Source: a virus. From it: DNA of 25,945 nt. Under the pieces are notes generated by a model. The model was not told the origin of the DNA. It ran no database searches and saw only the letters and a program-made list of their open reading frames with translations. Positions 8,140 through 14,390 of the stretch are shown one piece after another. Position numbers and translations under genes: made by a program. The DNA is taken from positions 1 through 25,945 of IMG/VR virus record IMGVR_UViG_3300009104_000112; one strand, 5' to 3'. Within the stretch, counting starts at the first letter, position 1, and every line of letters begins with the position of its first letter.

Positions 8140-8733
8140 ATGCCATTATGGGGAGCAACAGACAGCGACGAGTCTAAGCCAAAGCATTTGACAACAGCGC
8201 GAAAGAAAGAAGTATATGCCAACGCAAGTGGTTGGGTAGTAGAATCAGGTTCTACAATGTCTGGTAATGACAATACAAGTGCAACACCAGAAATATTAGT
8301 AGCAATCGGTTCACTAACAACTTCATTGGGAACAGCAGACATTACTGAAATCGAATGGATCACTACAGCAGCAGATAAATCTGATGGATTTACTCTTTCT
8401 GTTAGAGCTAGATTTAACGAAGCAGTAGATGTCAGTACATCAGGTGGAACACCTTACTTAGCCATTACTAACGGAAACGAAGGTTCTGGATCAGGTCGTG
8501 GACCACACAACTTAGCATACGCAAGTGGAACAGGTACTAATGAATTAGTATTCTCACTAGCAATAGCAGCAGGTAATGCCGCAACTAATGCAAATGATGT
8601 ATTAACAGTTGGAACTAACGCTATGAATTTGAATTCAGGTACAATCAAAGATGCTGGAACATCAAGTAATGCAACAATTACTAATAGTTCAGCAATCGGA
8701 ACTGCGGCTGGATCAATTACAGTATCAGCGTAA
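8140..8733 (+). CDS. Virion surface-type protein with one Ig-like adhesin repeat
   Basis: Residues 1-36 (MPLWGATDSDESKPK, then LTTARKKEVYANASGWVVE) match my memory of a marine T4-like structural protein family. Residues about 85-190 resemble one unit of the Ig-like repeats found in large bacterial adhesins: RFNEAVDVSTSGGTPYLAI, then LAYASGTGTNELVFSLAIAAGN and NAMNLNSGTIKDAGTSSNA. In adhesins the consensus has an E-V substrand, a YxSGSGT turn and a NGGTIxDAxGN end, so the match is in several places. A decoration or host-adhesion role on the particle is likely but inferred. It has its own late promoter and a good ribosome site. Confidence 0.75.
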   Translation: MPLWGATDSDESKPKHLTTARKKEVYANASGWVVESGSTMSGNDNTSATPEILVAIGSLTTSLGTADITEIEWITTAADKSDGFTLSVRARFNEAVDVSTSGGTPYLAITNGNEGSGSGRGPHNLAYASGTGTNELVFSLAIAAGNAATNANDVLTVGTNAMNLNSGTIKDAGTSSNATITNSSAIGTAAGSITVSA

Positions 8734-8747
8734 TATAGGACAATATA

Positions 8748-9161
8748 ATGAAAAGCTTTAAGACTTATTTAAATGAAGTAGCTTTAGGTACCGGTACAGC
8801 TGGAATTACAGCTGACGGTGACTTTGATTTTCATAGAATGGACCAAGAAGATGTAAGAGCCAGAGTTAATACCTGGCTCTCAGCTAATATGCAAATGGAG
8901 TTCGCGACAGTTAATGCAGCTCTAATTCAATTAGCTAAGAAAGTACAACAGATTGGTGTTTCTTTTGATGTACAAGTAGAAGCAGCCGGAGATAGTGGAT
9001 CACTTAGAATACCTTTATCGGTATTTGGTGAGAAAGCTGATCCTACAGGAAACTATGTATCTAATTATGGTGCAGCTATTCCTGAGAATCTTGTATTAGA
9101 TATTCAATACGAGAAAATGCCTACTGGTGGATTTAGAGTATCAGGTAATATACAGCAGTAA
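8748..9161 (+). CDS. Hypothetical protein with a capsid-targeting-like N-terminus
   Basis: A 137-aa protein whose first ten residues, MKSFKTYLNE, closely resemble the capsid-targeting sequence MKTYQEFIAEA of T4 internal proteins, and LNE fits the (L/I)xE cut preference of the T4 gp21 prohead protease. The rest, with a QVEAAGDSGSLRIPLSVFGE stretch and YEKMPTGGFRVSG, appears a soluble alpha/beta domain. I infer that it may be packed inside the prohead and trimmed, but these N-termini are common in marine T4-like phages and the function is not proven. An AGGACA ribosome-like site precedes it and the gap from the previous gene is 14 nt. Confidence 0.7.
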   Translation: MKSFKTYLNEVALGTGTAGITADGDFDFHRMDQEDVRARVNTWLSANMQMEFATVNAALIQLAKKVQQIGVSFDVQVEAAGDSGSLRIPLSVFGEKADPTGNYVSNYGAAIPENLVLDIQYEKMPTGGFRVSGNIQQ

Positions 9162-9169
9162 TTTTCCGT

Positions 9170-9177
9170 TATAAGTA
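9170..9177 (+). promoter_or_regulatory. Weak late-type promoter TATAAGTA
   Basis: One base differs from TATAAATA. It lies in the 24-nt gap before the ATG at 9186, with 8 nt between motif and ATG and no ribosome site. It follows the layout of the other near-leaderless late promoters in this window, but the mismatch makes it less certain. Confidence 0.3.
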
Positions 9178-9185
9178 ATTATATA

Positions 9186-9554
9186 ATGGATATTTTTGAA
9201 GAACTCAACGAGGAGAATTTTACCTTATTCGCGATTCGTCATTACGATAATCCACAATGTACTTCAACAGAAGAATTTTATGAGGACATTAGAAGATTTA
9301 GATACCTAAAAAGACTTCTAAAACGATATCACAAAAACGGCGAATTAAGGGAAAGATTAATTCTCAATCATCTTATAGTACTAAACAATTTGTTTGGCGT
9401 AGAACATGCCATACGAATGTTAAACTATAAGATTGAAGAAGAATACTGGCCTGTCATCAAGACATGCCTTTTGTATTTAGGTTATATTGAAGAAGGTTGG
9501 CGGCAAGAAATACCGTTAGATCAAGAAGTAATAAATAAACTAAGAGAATTATAA
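9186..9554 (+). CDS. Conserved small T4-like phage protein, all-helical
   Basis: A 122-aa, all-helical, charged protein starting MDIFEELNEENFTLFAIRHY, with LKRLLKRYHKNGELRERLILNHLIVLNNLFG in the middle (shown in part here: ERLILNHLIVLNN) and YWPVIKTCLLYLGYIEEG near the end. I recognise the pattern as a widely conserved protein of T4-like cyanophages and pelagiphages, without a known function; I am not sure of its DUF number. No signal peptide or membrane span. It is 3 nt upstream of the next gene and probably co-transcribed with it. Confidence 0.7.
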   Translation: MDIFEELNEENFTLFAIRHYDNPQCTSTEEFYEDIRRFRYLKRLLKRYHKNGELRERLILNHLIVLNNLFGVEHAIRMLNYKIEEEYWPVIKTCLLYLGYIEEGWRQEIPLDQEVINKLREL

Positions 9555-9557
9555 TAC

Positions 9558-10121
9558 ATGGGAAGAGGAATAGACACCGTAATAGTATTCAGAGTTTTAA
9601 AACTTTTAACTACTCCATGGAAAGAACAGGCCGCATTCGAACATGGCCTAATAGATGAGAAGGGTAAACGAACTAAAAAGAAACCTTCTTCATCAAAAGA
9701 AAAAGATGCATACTCACTTTTGCATCGTCTAGTATTCAATTTAAAAAGAATTATGGAGATGATTCCATTTGGAAAATCGAGAATCGCTTCATACGCTGCC
9801 GCACTATTTCTTATCAAAGAACATGCTGGTTTAAAAGGCACACAATTAGATAAAGAAGTTTTTAAATATTTGAAAGAAACTGGACAACTTGAAGATGAAC
9901 TCTTAGAGGAATTCGTCCCAATAAACAAATTACAAAATGAAAGAACATACACTTTGACTAGAAAAATGATGATTGATGAAGAAAATGAAGCTGAACGAGG
10001 TGATACTATAATTCATTCAGGTGCAAAGCCTGCAGCTAAAATATATGGTGTTTCTGTATTCAAGATGTATAATGTTGATAAAGAAATGATGATGCATTGT
10101 ACAGGACATGATTTAAGATGA
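9558..10121 (+). CDS. Conserved T4-like phage protein of unknown function
   Basis: A 187-aa basic protein with VFRVLKLLTTPWKEQAAF near the start, a lysine/serine linker (KKPSSSKEKDAY), a LLHRLVFNLKRIMEMIPFGKSRIASYAAALFLIKEHAG helical core (only parts given: LHRLVFNLKRIMEMIP) and a C-terminal small domain (AAKIYGVSVFKMYNVDKEMMM). The same architecture recurs, from memory, in marine T4-like phages beside the preceding gene; no activity is known to me. It ends with an ATGA overlap to the cysteine-peptidase gene, indicating translational coupling. Confidence 0.7.
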   Translation: MGRGIDTVIVFRVLKLLTTPWKEQAAFEHGLIDEKGKRTKKKPSSSKEKDAYSLLHRLVFNLKRIMEMIPFGKSRIASYAAALFLIKEHAGLKGTQLDKEVFKYLKETGQLEDELLEEFVPINKLQNERTYTLTRKMMIDEENEAERGDTIIHSGAKPAAKIYGVSVFKMYNVDKEMMMHCTGHDLR

Positions 10122-10513
10122 GTTTTTTACTAGAATTAAACAAACAATTCAAATATCGTAAAGATTCAGATCAATACGGTTCTAGAGATGCATGGTTTAT
10201 CATGAAACACCCACCTTATGTTGGTGATTGTGAAGATTATTCATTAACACTATTATATAATCTAAAAGGTAGAAGTCATTTAAAGATGTTTTTAAGTCTA
10301 CTCATTAGAGAAAGTAAAATATTACGATGCACTGTAAAAGGGAACGGCCATGCTGTTCTTAGATATAGGGGTAAATATATTGATAATAACTTTAAAGAGT
10401 GGACAACTAAGAAAGACATGAAAGAAAGAGGTGGATATGTATTCTCCCCATGGTTGTATATCCCATATCAAGTATATGTGAAGATAATAAGTGGGTTTAT
10501 CAAAACAAGATAA
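10118..10513 (+). CDS. Transglutaminase-like cysteine peptidase (BTLCP-type)
   Basis: Short 131-aa protein with the triad layout of bacterial transglutaminase-like cysteine peptidases. Cys38 is in VGDCEDYSL, His78 in GNGHAVLRY and Asp89 in KYIDNN, in the right order and spacing. Family members cleave or modify peptide bonds; the phage target is unknown (host protein, virion maturation or wall). There is no signal peptide. The start overlaps the previous gene by ATGA. A C-terminal hydrophobic segment (YIPYQVYVKIISGFI) is too polar to be a sure membrane anchor. Assignment rests on the motifs only. Confidence 0.65.
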   Translation: MSFLLELNKQFKYRKDSDQYGSRDAWFIMKHPPYVGDCEDYSLTLLYNLKGRSHLKMFLSLLIRESKILRCTVKGNGHAVLRYRGKYIDNNFKEWTTKKDMKERGGYVFSPWLYIPYQVYVKIISGFIKTR

Positions 10514-10522
10514 TAATAAATA
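10514..10522 (+). promoter_or_regulatory. Late-type promoter TAATAAATA, nearly leaderless
   Basis: ATAAATA core right after the previous stop, with only 6 nt to the ATG at 10529. Late transcripts start about 6 nt past this element in T4, so the mRNA would begin at or next to the ATG. The following bases (GTTATTATGAG) resemble those after the promoters at 19950, 20808 and 22824. Confidence 0.55.
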
Positions 10523-10528
10523 GTTATT

Positions 10529-11101
10529 ATGAGAAACTATAAGAAAGAAAGAGAAAATTATCATTCAAGACCAGAACAAATGCTACGAAACGCAGCTCGT
10601 AAAAGAGCTCGTAGGGCATTGGAAAGAGAAGGCAAAGCTGAAAGATTTGATGGTAAAGATGTTCATCATAAAGACGGAAATCCACTAAATAATGATCCAA
10701 AAAACCTTTCTGTAGTTACTCAACATTATAATAGAAAGGAACCCAGATTAAGAGAAAAAAAACTAAAGGCAATAAAGGCAATAATTGATAAAGCTTTAAA
10801 GAGTGAAGCTTCATCATTTGCACAGGCTGCAGCTATAGCTATCTCAAAACAAAAATCGGGTGATTACCATAAATCAGGTAAAAAGAAGGGACTAAGAAAA
10901 ACAAAACATAAAAATCCTGATCACCCAAAAGCAAAAACAAATAAGCAGAGAAAGAAAGAGAAGCAGTGGAAAGAAGATATGGGAAGTGTGACTGGACCAC
11001 ATATTGCTGGAACAGGTGATGATAATACAGTTCACACAAAACCCAAAAGAAAAGTTAAAAGACGAGTTTCTTTAATTAAAGGAATGACAAGAAAGAGATA
11101 A
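10529..11101 (+). CDS. HNH-endonuclease-like basic protein
   Basis: Residues about 40-70 have an HNH-like signature: KDVHHKDGNPLNNDPKNLSV, then QHYNRK, in which the HHxDxNxxNN and NL positions match the phage HNH family. A basic N-terminal helix (RNAARKRARRALEREGK) precedes it. The C-terminal 110 residues are Lys-rich and disordered, with a repeated KSG/KTKHKNPDHPK pattern and GPHIAGTGDDNTVHTK. It may bind or nick DNA, for example during packaging, or be a non-cutting structural relative. The first ATG after the late promoter is taken as the start although no ribosome site precedes it. Confidence 0.65.
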   Translation: MRNYKKERENYHSRPEQMLRNAARKRARRALEREGKAERFDGKDVHHKDGNPLNNDPKNLSVVTQHYNRKEPRLREKKLKAIKAIIDKALKSEASSFAQAAAIAISKQKSGDYHKSGKKKGLRKTKHKNPDHPKAKTNKQRKKEKQWKEDMGSVTGPHIAGTGDDNTVHTKPKRKVKRRVSLIKGMTRKR

Positions 11102-11106
11102 TCATT

Positions 11107-11340
11107 ATGGCTAGATTATGGAATAAATTTTTATCATTATTCATCAAACCAAAGTATGAATTATGGATTACTTATAAGCCAACTGATTGGGAAGGCAAAA
11201 AAGAAACACATAAATTCATAGTCAGAAAAAAGATCAAAATTACTCCAAAACACATAGTTTTTAAAGATAATGATGAACGGATAGTTGAGATTAAATCTCA
11301 AGAACCAATAGACTACATGATTAGGGAGTTGTATGAGTAA
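11107..11340 (+). CDS. Small hypothetical phage protein
   Basis: A 77-aa basic protein. The N-terminus (MARLWNKFLSLFIKPK) is amphipathic and could touch a membrane. It is followed by alternating beta-strand-like segments (YELWITYKPTDW, HKFIVRKKIKITPKHIVFK) and an acidic end. No family recognised. Its last 8 nt overlap the start of the spanin-like gene, so it may be part of the lysis cluster (inference from position). Confidence 0.6.
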   Translation: MARLWNKFLSLFIKPKYELWITYKPTDWEGKKETHKFIVRKKIKITPKHIVFKDNDERIVEIKSQEPIDYMIRELYE

Positions 11341-11716
11341 AGCATTAATAGGAGTTATTCTAATATTAGGTATAGGAAGTTATTTTCTATATCAAGAGAA
11401 TATCACACTAAAAGAAAATAATTTTAAATTAGAGTCAGCTGTTGAAGAACAGAAAGAAACTATGGCTGTTATGAAAGAACAGTATGAGAAACAAGGGCAG
11501 GCTTTACAAAATATGTCAAGAGTGAATGCTGAGATAGAAGCTGAGAAAGCTGAGTATTTAGCAATATTCTCAAGACATAATTTAGATATGTTAGCATTGA
11601 AAAAACCTGGTCTTATAGAGATTAGATTTAGAAATGCTAGTGATGCAGTAATGGAGGGACTAGAGGATGATACAAAAGAACTTTATAATCTTGACAATCC
11701 TGACACTAGCAATTAG
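11333..11716 (+). CDS. Probable inner-membrane spanin (Rz-like)
   Basis: A 127-aa protein with one N-terminal membrane span (residues about 3-20, LIGVILILGIGSYFLY) followed by a long charged coiled-coil stretch (about 22-80: ENITLKENNFKLESAVEEQ onward) and a short periplasmic C-terminal part. This is the architecture of i-spanins such as lambda Rz, which bridge to an outer-membrane lipoprotein to fuse the membranes in lysis. A lipoprotein gene begins inside its 3' end in another frame, as in Rz/Rz1 pairs. It shows no sequence similarity I can name; the call depends on topology plus context. A phage membrane coiled-coil of other function is the alternative. Confidence 0.55.
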   Translation: MSKALIGVILILGIGSYFLYQENITLKENNFKLESAVEEQKETMAVMKEQYEKQGQALQNMSRVNAEIEAEKAEYLAIFSRHNLDMLALKKPGLIEIRFRNASDAVMEGLEDDTKELYNLDNPDTSN

Positions 11717-12257
11717 TGGGTGTGCAGGATTAGGTGGCTCAAAGAAAGTTGAGATAGTCTCTAAACCTATAGAAATTGACATCATTCAACCACAACTACC
11801 AAGACCTGTTAAATTAACAGCACCCAAATGGTATGTTGTCTCAACTGCCAAAATAACTAATCCATGTAAAGCTACTATTTCTTATGAACCCAAAAAGTTT
11901 GACGATAAAGGCGTCGAACAATTCAAAAGACCTAAGGCATGTGCTAAAGAAGATACTGAAAATCCAGATTGGCCAGAAGGCTATACTTATCTAGACAGAT
12001 TTCTAGATGAAATGAAAGAACTAAACAATGGCGAAATTCTATTCGTCGCAACTACTATTGGTGATTATGAAGTGATGGCAGAAGATATGCAAGAGATTAA
12101 ACGATACATCAAACAATTAGGTGAAGTAGTTGTTTATTATCGAAGTGTTACTATTAGGAATCCAGATGGCACAACAGAAAAAGGTGTTGGCGTTTCTAAT
12201 ACTAATGATGATTCAAGAAGGCCAAGTATCGGCCTATTTCCAAGAGAAAAAGATTGA
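11667..12257 (+). CDS. Lipoprotein, probable outer-membrane spanin (Rz1-like)
   Basis: Begins inside the preceding gene (50-nt overlap, different frame) and has a clear lipoprotein signal: a hydrophobic stretch IILTILTLAISGC with Cys19 as the lipidation site, followed by GlyGlySer. A proline-containing segment (IDIIQPQLPRPVKLTAPKW) comes next, as in o-spanins. At 196 aa it is longer than classical Rz1 and has a further soluble domain (about 95-196: DWPEGYTYLDRFLDEM, EILFVATTIGDYEV, VVVYYRSVTIRNPDG). The pairing with an i-spanin-like gene makes membrane disruption in lysis a good guess; a different outer-membrane role is possible. Confidence 0.6.
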   Translation: MIQKNFIILTILTLAISGCAGLGGSKKVEIVSKPIEIDIIQPQLPRPVKLTAPKWYVVSTAKITNPCKATISYEPKKFDDKGVEQFKRPKACAKEDTENPDWPEGYTYLDRFLDEMKELNNGEILFVATTIGDYEVMAEDMQEIKRYIKQLGEVVVYYRSVTIRNPDGTTEKGVGVSNTNDDSRRPSIGLFPREKD

Positions 12258-12281
12258 CAAATTGGCGTTTCGTAGTATAAT
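12254..12281 (+). promoter_or_regulatory. Sigma70-like promoter (TTGACA-16-TATAAT), family A
   Basis: Perfect -35 TTGACA at 12254-12259 and perfect -10 TATAAT at 12276-12281 with a 16-bp spacer. The spacer (AATTGGCGTTTCGTAG) is nearly identical to that of the promoter at 14355. It overlaps the stop codon of the lipoprotein gene. The transcript would start at about 12288, at the A of an ATG opening a six-codon ORF that precedes the 41-aa membrane protein. Confidence 0.85.
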
Positions 12282-12304
12282 AGATATATGAATAGATTTT
12301 TATT

Positions 12305-12430
12305 ATGAAACACATGATTAAATGGCTAAAGATTTGTGCATTTCTACTTACTTTAATGTTGTTATTACACGCAGCTGAAATAGCTTATGATATTCTTTAT
12401 CATAGTTCAGGAATATTAATAGCACATTAA
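12305..12430 (+). CDS. Tiny membrane protein, 41 aa
   Basis: ATG at 12305 to TAA at 12428-12430. The product has a single hydrophobic span (LKICAFLLTLMLLLHAAE) after a basic start (MKHMIKW), then YDILYHSSGILIAH. No ribosome site is seen. However, a six-codon ORF (12288-12308, MNRFLL) starts where the promoter should initiate transcription, and its TGA overlaps this ATG (ATGA), so coupling could allow expression. Possible role in host membrane or take-over; unknown. Confidence 0.5.
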   Translation: MKHMIKWLKICAFLLTLMLLLHAAEIAYDILYHSSGILIAH

Positions 12431-12443
12431 AGAAGTAAAAATA

Positions 12444-12451
12444 TATAAATA
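12444..12451 (+). promoter_or_regulatory. T4-type late promoter TATAAATA
   Basis: Exact late consensus, 91 nt before the lipoprotein ATG at 12543. The long leader holds an inverted repeat at 12474-12500 and a GGGAAAGG ribosome-like site. Confidence 0.7.
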
Positions 12452-12473
12452 TAAGAGTGTACAGGAAGTACGC

Positions 12474-12500
12474 CATACTAGGTTCAGATTGAATAGTATG
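12474..12500 (+). promoter_or_regulatory. Inverted repeat (hairpin) in the leader of the 12543 lipoprotein mRNA
   Basis: CATACTA at 12474-12480 pairs perfectly with TAGTATG at 12494-12500, with a further TTC/GAA pairing inside and a 2-nt bulge, giving a 10-bp stem in the 5' leader after the late promoter. It could affect stability or translation of the mRNA, or be a protein-binding site. No T-run follows, so it is not a terminator. Confidence 0.45.
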
Positions 12501-12542
12501 ATTTATTATATAGATGATTAATAACAAAAAAGGGAAAGGCAT

Positions 12543-12812
12543 ATGAAAAACTTAATTATAATGAGTTTTCTTATCATGATAGCAGGTTGTTCAACTGTTG
12601 GTGGTGTTTGGGAAGCAGGTAAAACTGTTGTCACAGGTACTGTTGATTCAGTTGTAACTGGAACTTCACAAATAGTTTCAGCAGTAACAGAAGATGTTGT
12701 TGATGCAGCCGCATTCGTAGGTGATACCACAGCAGGTGTTGTCAATGAAGCTGCAGAATATATTGACGCAGAAACTGATGCTATTCAAGAAGAAGAAAGC
12801 CCAAAAGAATAA
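12543..12812 (+). CDS. Small lipoprotein (entericidin-like size)
   Basis: An 89-aa protein with a signal MKNLIIMSFLIMIAGC, the lipidation Cys at 16. The mature part is rich in Val/Thr/Ala/Gly (VWEAGKTVVTGTVDSVV, then VTEDVVDAAAFVGD) and ends acidic (EEEESPKE-like). Such amphipathic Val/Thr/Ala helices can sit on membranes and resemble bacterial entericidin-type lipoproteins, though I do not claim homology. Late promoter TATAAATA and a leader hairpin precede it; the GGGAAAGG ribosome site is good. Role in host envelope modification or lysis is conjecture. Confidence 0.7.
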   Translation: MKNLIIMSFLIMIAGCSTVGGVWEAGKTVVTGTVDSVVTGTSQIVSAVTEDVVDAAAFVGDTTAGVVNEAAEYIDAETDAIQEEESPKE

Positions 12813-12839
12813 GCTCCTTTCGACATTTCAGAAATCGTA

Positions 12840-12982
12840 ATGAGAGCTCAGATTTACGAAGTAATTCGATAATCACAATAGAAGTCAGAAGCAGAGAAGA
12901 TTTATTATCTGCTTCTGAATTCGTTAAAAAGTTTTGTAATGAAACAGTTCAATGTGAAATAGTTGTTTCATTCAAGGACTGA
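12840..12982 (+). pseudogene. Small ORF broken by an apparent frameshift
   Basis: An ATG at 12840 opens MRAQIYEVIR and meets a stop at 12870-12872. The -1 frame continues from 12869 without a stop for 37 codons as IITIEVRSREDLLSASEF and on to VQCEIVVSFKD, ending TGA 12980-12982. Joining the two gives a coherent 48-residue protein. The downstream frame has no start codon of its own. Either a one-base indel (mutation or assembly error) or programmed slippage explains this; I see no classic slippery site. Confidence 0.4.
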
Positions 12983-12985
12983 AAC

Positions 12986-13013
12986 TTGACATAACAGGGA
13001 AGCCTGTTATAAT
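12986..13013 (+). promoter_or_regulatory. Sigma70-like promoter with a perfect inverted repeat in its spacer
   Basis: TTGACA at 12986-12991 and TATAAT at 13008-13013 with a 16-bp spacer. The spacer plus the first -10 bases form TAACAGG-GAAG-CCTGTTA (12992-13009), a perfect 7-bp inverted repeat suited to a dimeric repressor. The leader to the ATG at 13167 is about 146 nt and contains no other gene that I can support. Confidence 0.75.
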
Positions 13014-13166
13014 ATATAATATAGGGTTGAAAAATACTCAAAAGCGTAAAACGATCTAAGACGAACTTTATGTTCATTCAAAGATTTAAGAATGTTTTAC
13101 TAATTATAATAATATATTCTAGACTATATGATAGTTACATGAATATTAAAATGGAGGATTTCAGCA

Positions 13167-14351
13167 ATGAAATTAACAAAAAGGGGTGTGCCCACAAACA
13201 CAACACTTCACCTTTCGCGTGAAGCTTCAAAAAATCTATATCCAGTAAAGAAAACAGAAGAACTTCTATTGGATATTCAAGAAAGAGCCAAAAAAGAAGG
13301 TTTACTTCCGGAAGATTATGATATAAAATCAAAATACAAAGGAAGGCATAAATTGTCTTTATCAGATATCACACCAGCAAGTTTACGAAAGATGCAAACT
13401 AAAGGTGCATCAGAGTTTGATGATAGAGTAAAGGTTCTTCAAAGTTCATTAGATACAAGATATGTATATGAACTTGGAGCATTAATAGGCTCTGTGCATG
13501 GTGGTACTGAAAAGGCTCTTTTATCAGCAGGAGATCATAGATTTGCTGCGATGTCTAAATCAGATAGATATACTCATGCTTTAATAGATTTAGTACAATT
13601 AGATATTGAAGGTAGTTCAGACGATAGAATGATGCATGATCTTATCAGCACTAATAGTAATAATCACCCACCACAATGGGCAATGACAAATAAAGAAATG
13701 ATAGCCTTTTTATATAGAACTATAAAAAGACGAGATAACAAACATCTTCTTGATATGTTTACTCCAACTGGACCAGGATACAATAAAAAGAGATGTCATA
13801 ATTTAATTAAGGCATATAAAGAACCTATTACTGAGAGTTCTTTGACTTCTGTATTAAAAGGTATACATGAAAAGATGCAAGAGAATGCTCTTGTTCAAGG
13901 AATGTATAATAATCATAAGACTGAACGATCTATTGAGCAATCTAATTCTATGTTGAATATAGATCCAGCTGATATTAAAGATGTAGAGCTAGGAATGATA
14001 CACAGATATCTATTTAATGAAATGCTTGATTCGGCTAATACTGATAGAAAAACTAGAAATATTGTATTGACAGTAACTACTAGTGATTTTGAAATTAGTC
14101 TAGAAAAATTAAACAAAAAAAGAGCATTACTATATAAGACTGAGAGTTTTTATTCTGCTCAATCAACTGTTAATGGATTTAAAAAATTAGGAATTCCAAA
14201 AAGGAATATTGAACTAGCCAAAATATTAGGTTATAGACCACAACATTCATCAGAAGATGTAGATAAATTGATTAGAGTAAATGACCAAGGTGTTCCAACA
14301 TTAGTCAGTTATGAAGAAGCTGTAAAACTTCCTTCAATGGTAGTGGTTTAG
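13167..14351 (+). CDS. Hypothetical protein, 394 aa
   Basis: A soluble, mixed-charge protein starting MKLTKRGVPTNTTLHLS, without signal or membrane span. The body is largely helical (for example LQSSLDTRYVYELGALIG at about 90-110, NKEMIAFLYRTIKRRDNKHLLDMF in part at about 175-195) and the end is VDKLIRVNDQGVPTLVSYEEAVKLPSM. No catalytic motif or family recognised. It has a good GGAGG ribosome site (13151-13156 region) and its own sigma70-like promoter with a palindromic spacer, so it is probably early and regulated. It precedes the primase-nrd run, so a replication or host take-over role is possible but unproven. Confidence 0.75.
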   Translation: MKLTKRGVPTNTTLHLSREASKNLYPVKKTEELLLDIQERAKKEGLLPEDYDIKSKYKGRHKLSLSDITPASLRKMQTKGASEFDDRVKVLQSSLDTRYVYELGALIGSVHGGTEKALLSAGDHRFAAMSKSDRYTHALIDLVQLDIEGSSDDRMMHDLISTNSNNHPPQWAMTNKEMIAFLYRTIKRRDNKHLLDMFTPTGPGYNKKRCHNLIKAYKEPITESSLTSVLKGIHEKMQENALVQGMYNNHKTERSIEQSNSMLNIDPADIKDVELGMIHRYLFNEMLDSANTDRKTRNIVLTVTTSDFEISLEKLNKKRALLYKTESFYSAQSTVNGFKKLGIPKRNIELAKILGYRPQHSSEDVDKLIRVNDQGVPTLVSYEEAVKLPSMVVV

Positions 14352-14354
14352 GCA

Positions 14355-14382
14355 TTGACAAATCAGCGTTTTGTAGTATAAT
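14355..14382 (+). promoter_or_regulatory. Sigma70-like promoter (TTGACA-16-TATAAT), family A
   Basis: Perfect -35 at 14355-14360 and -10 at 14377-14382 with a 16-bp spacer AATCAGCGTTTTGTAG, a near-copy of the promoter at 12254. It lies between the stop of the 394-aa gene and the primase ATG at 14391. Predicted start about 14389 leaves almost no leader, so the primase mRNA would be leaderless. Confidence 0.85.
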
Positions 14383-14390
14383 AGTAGTAT

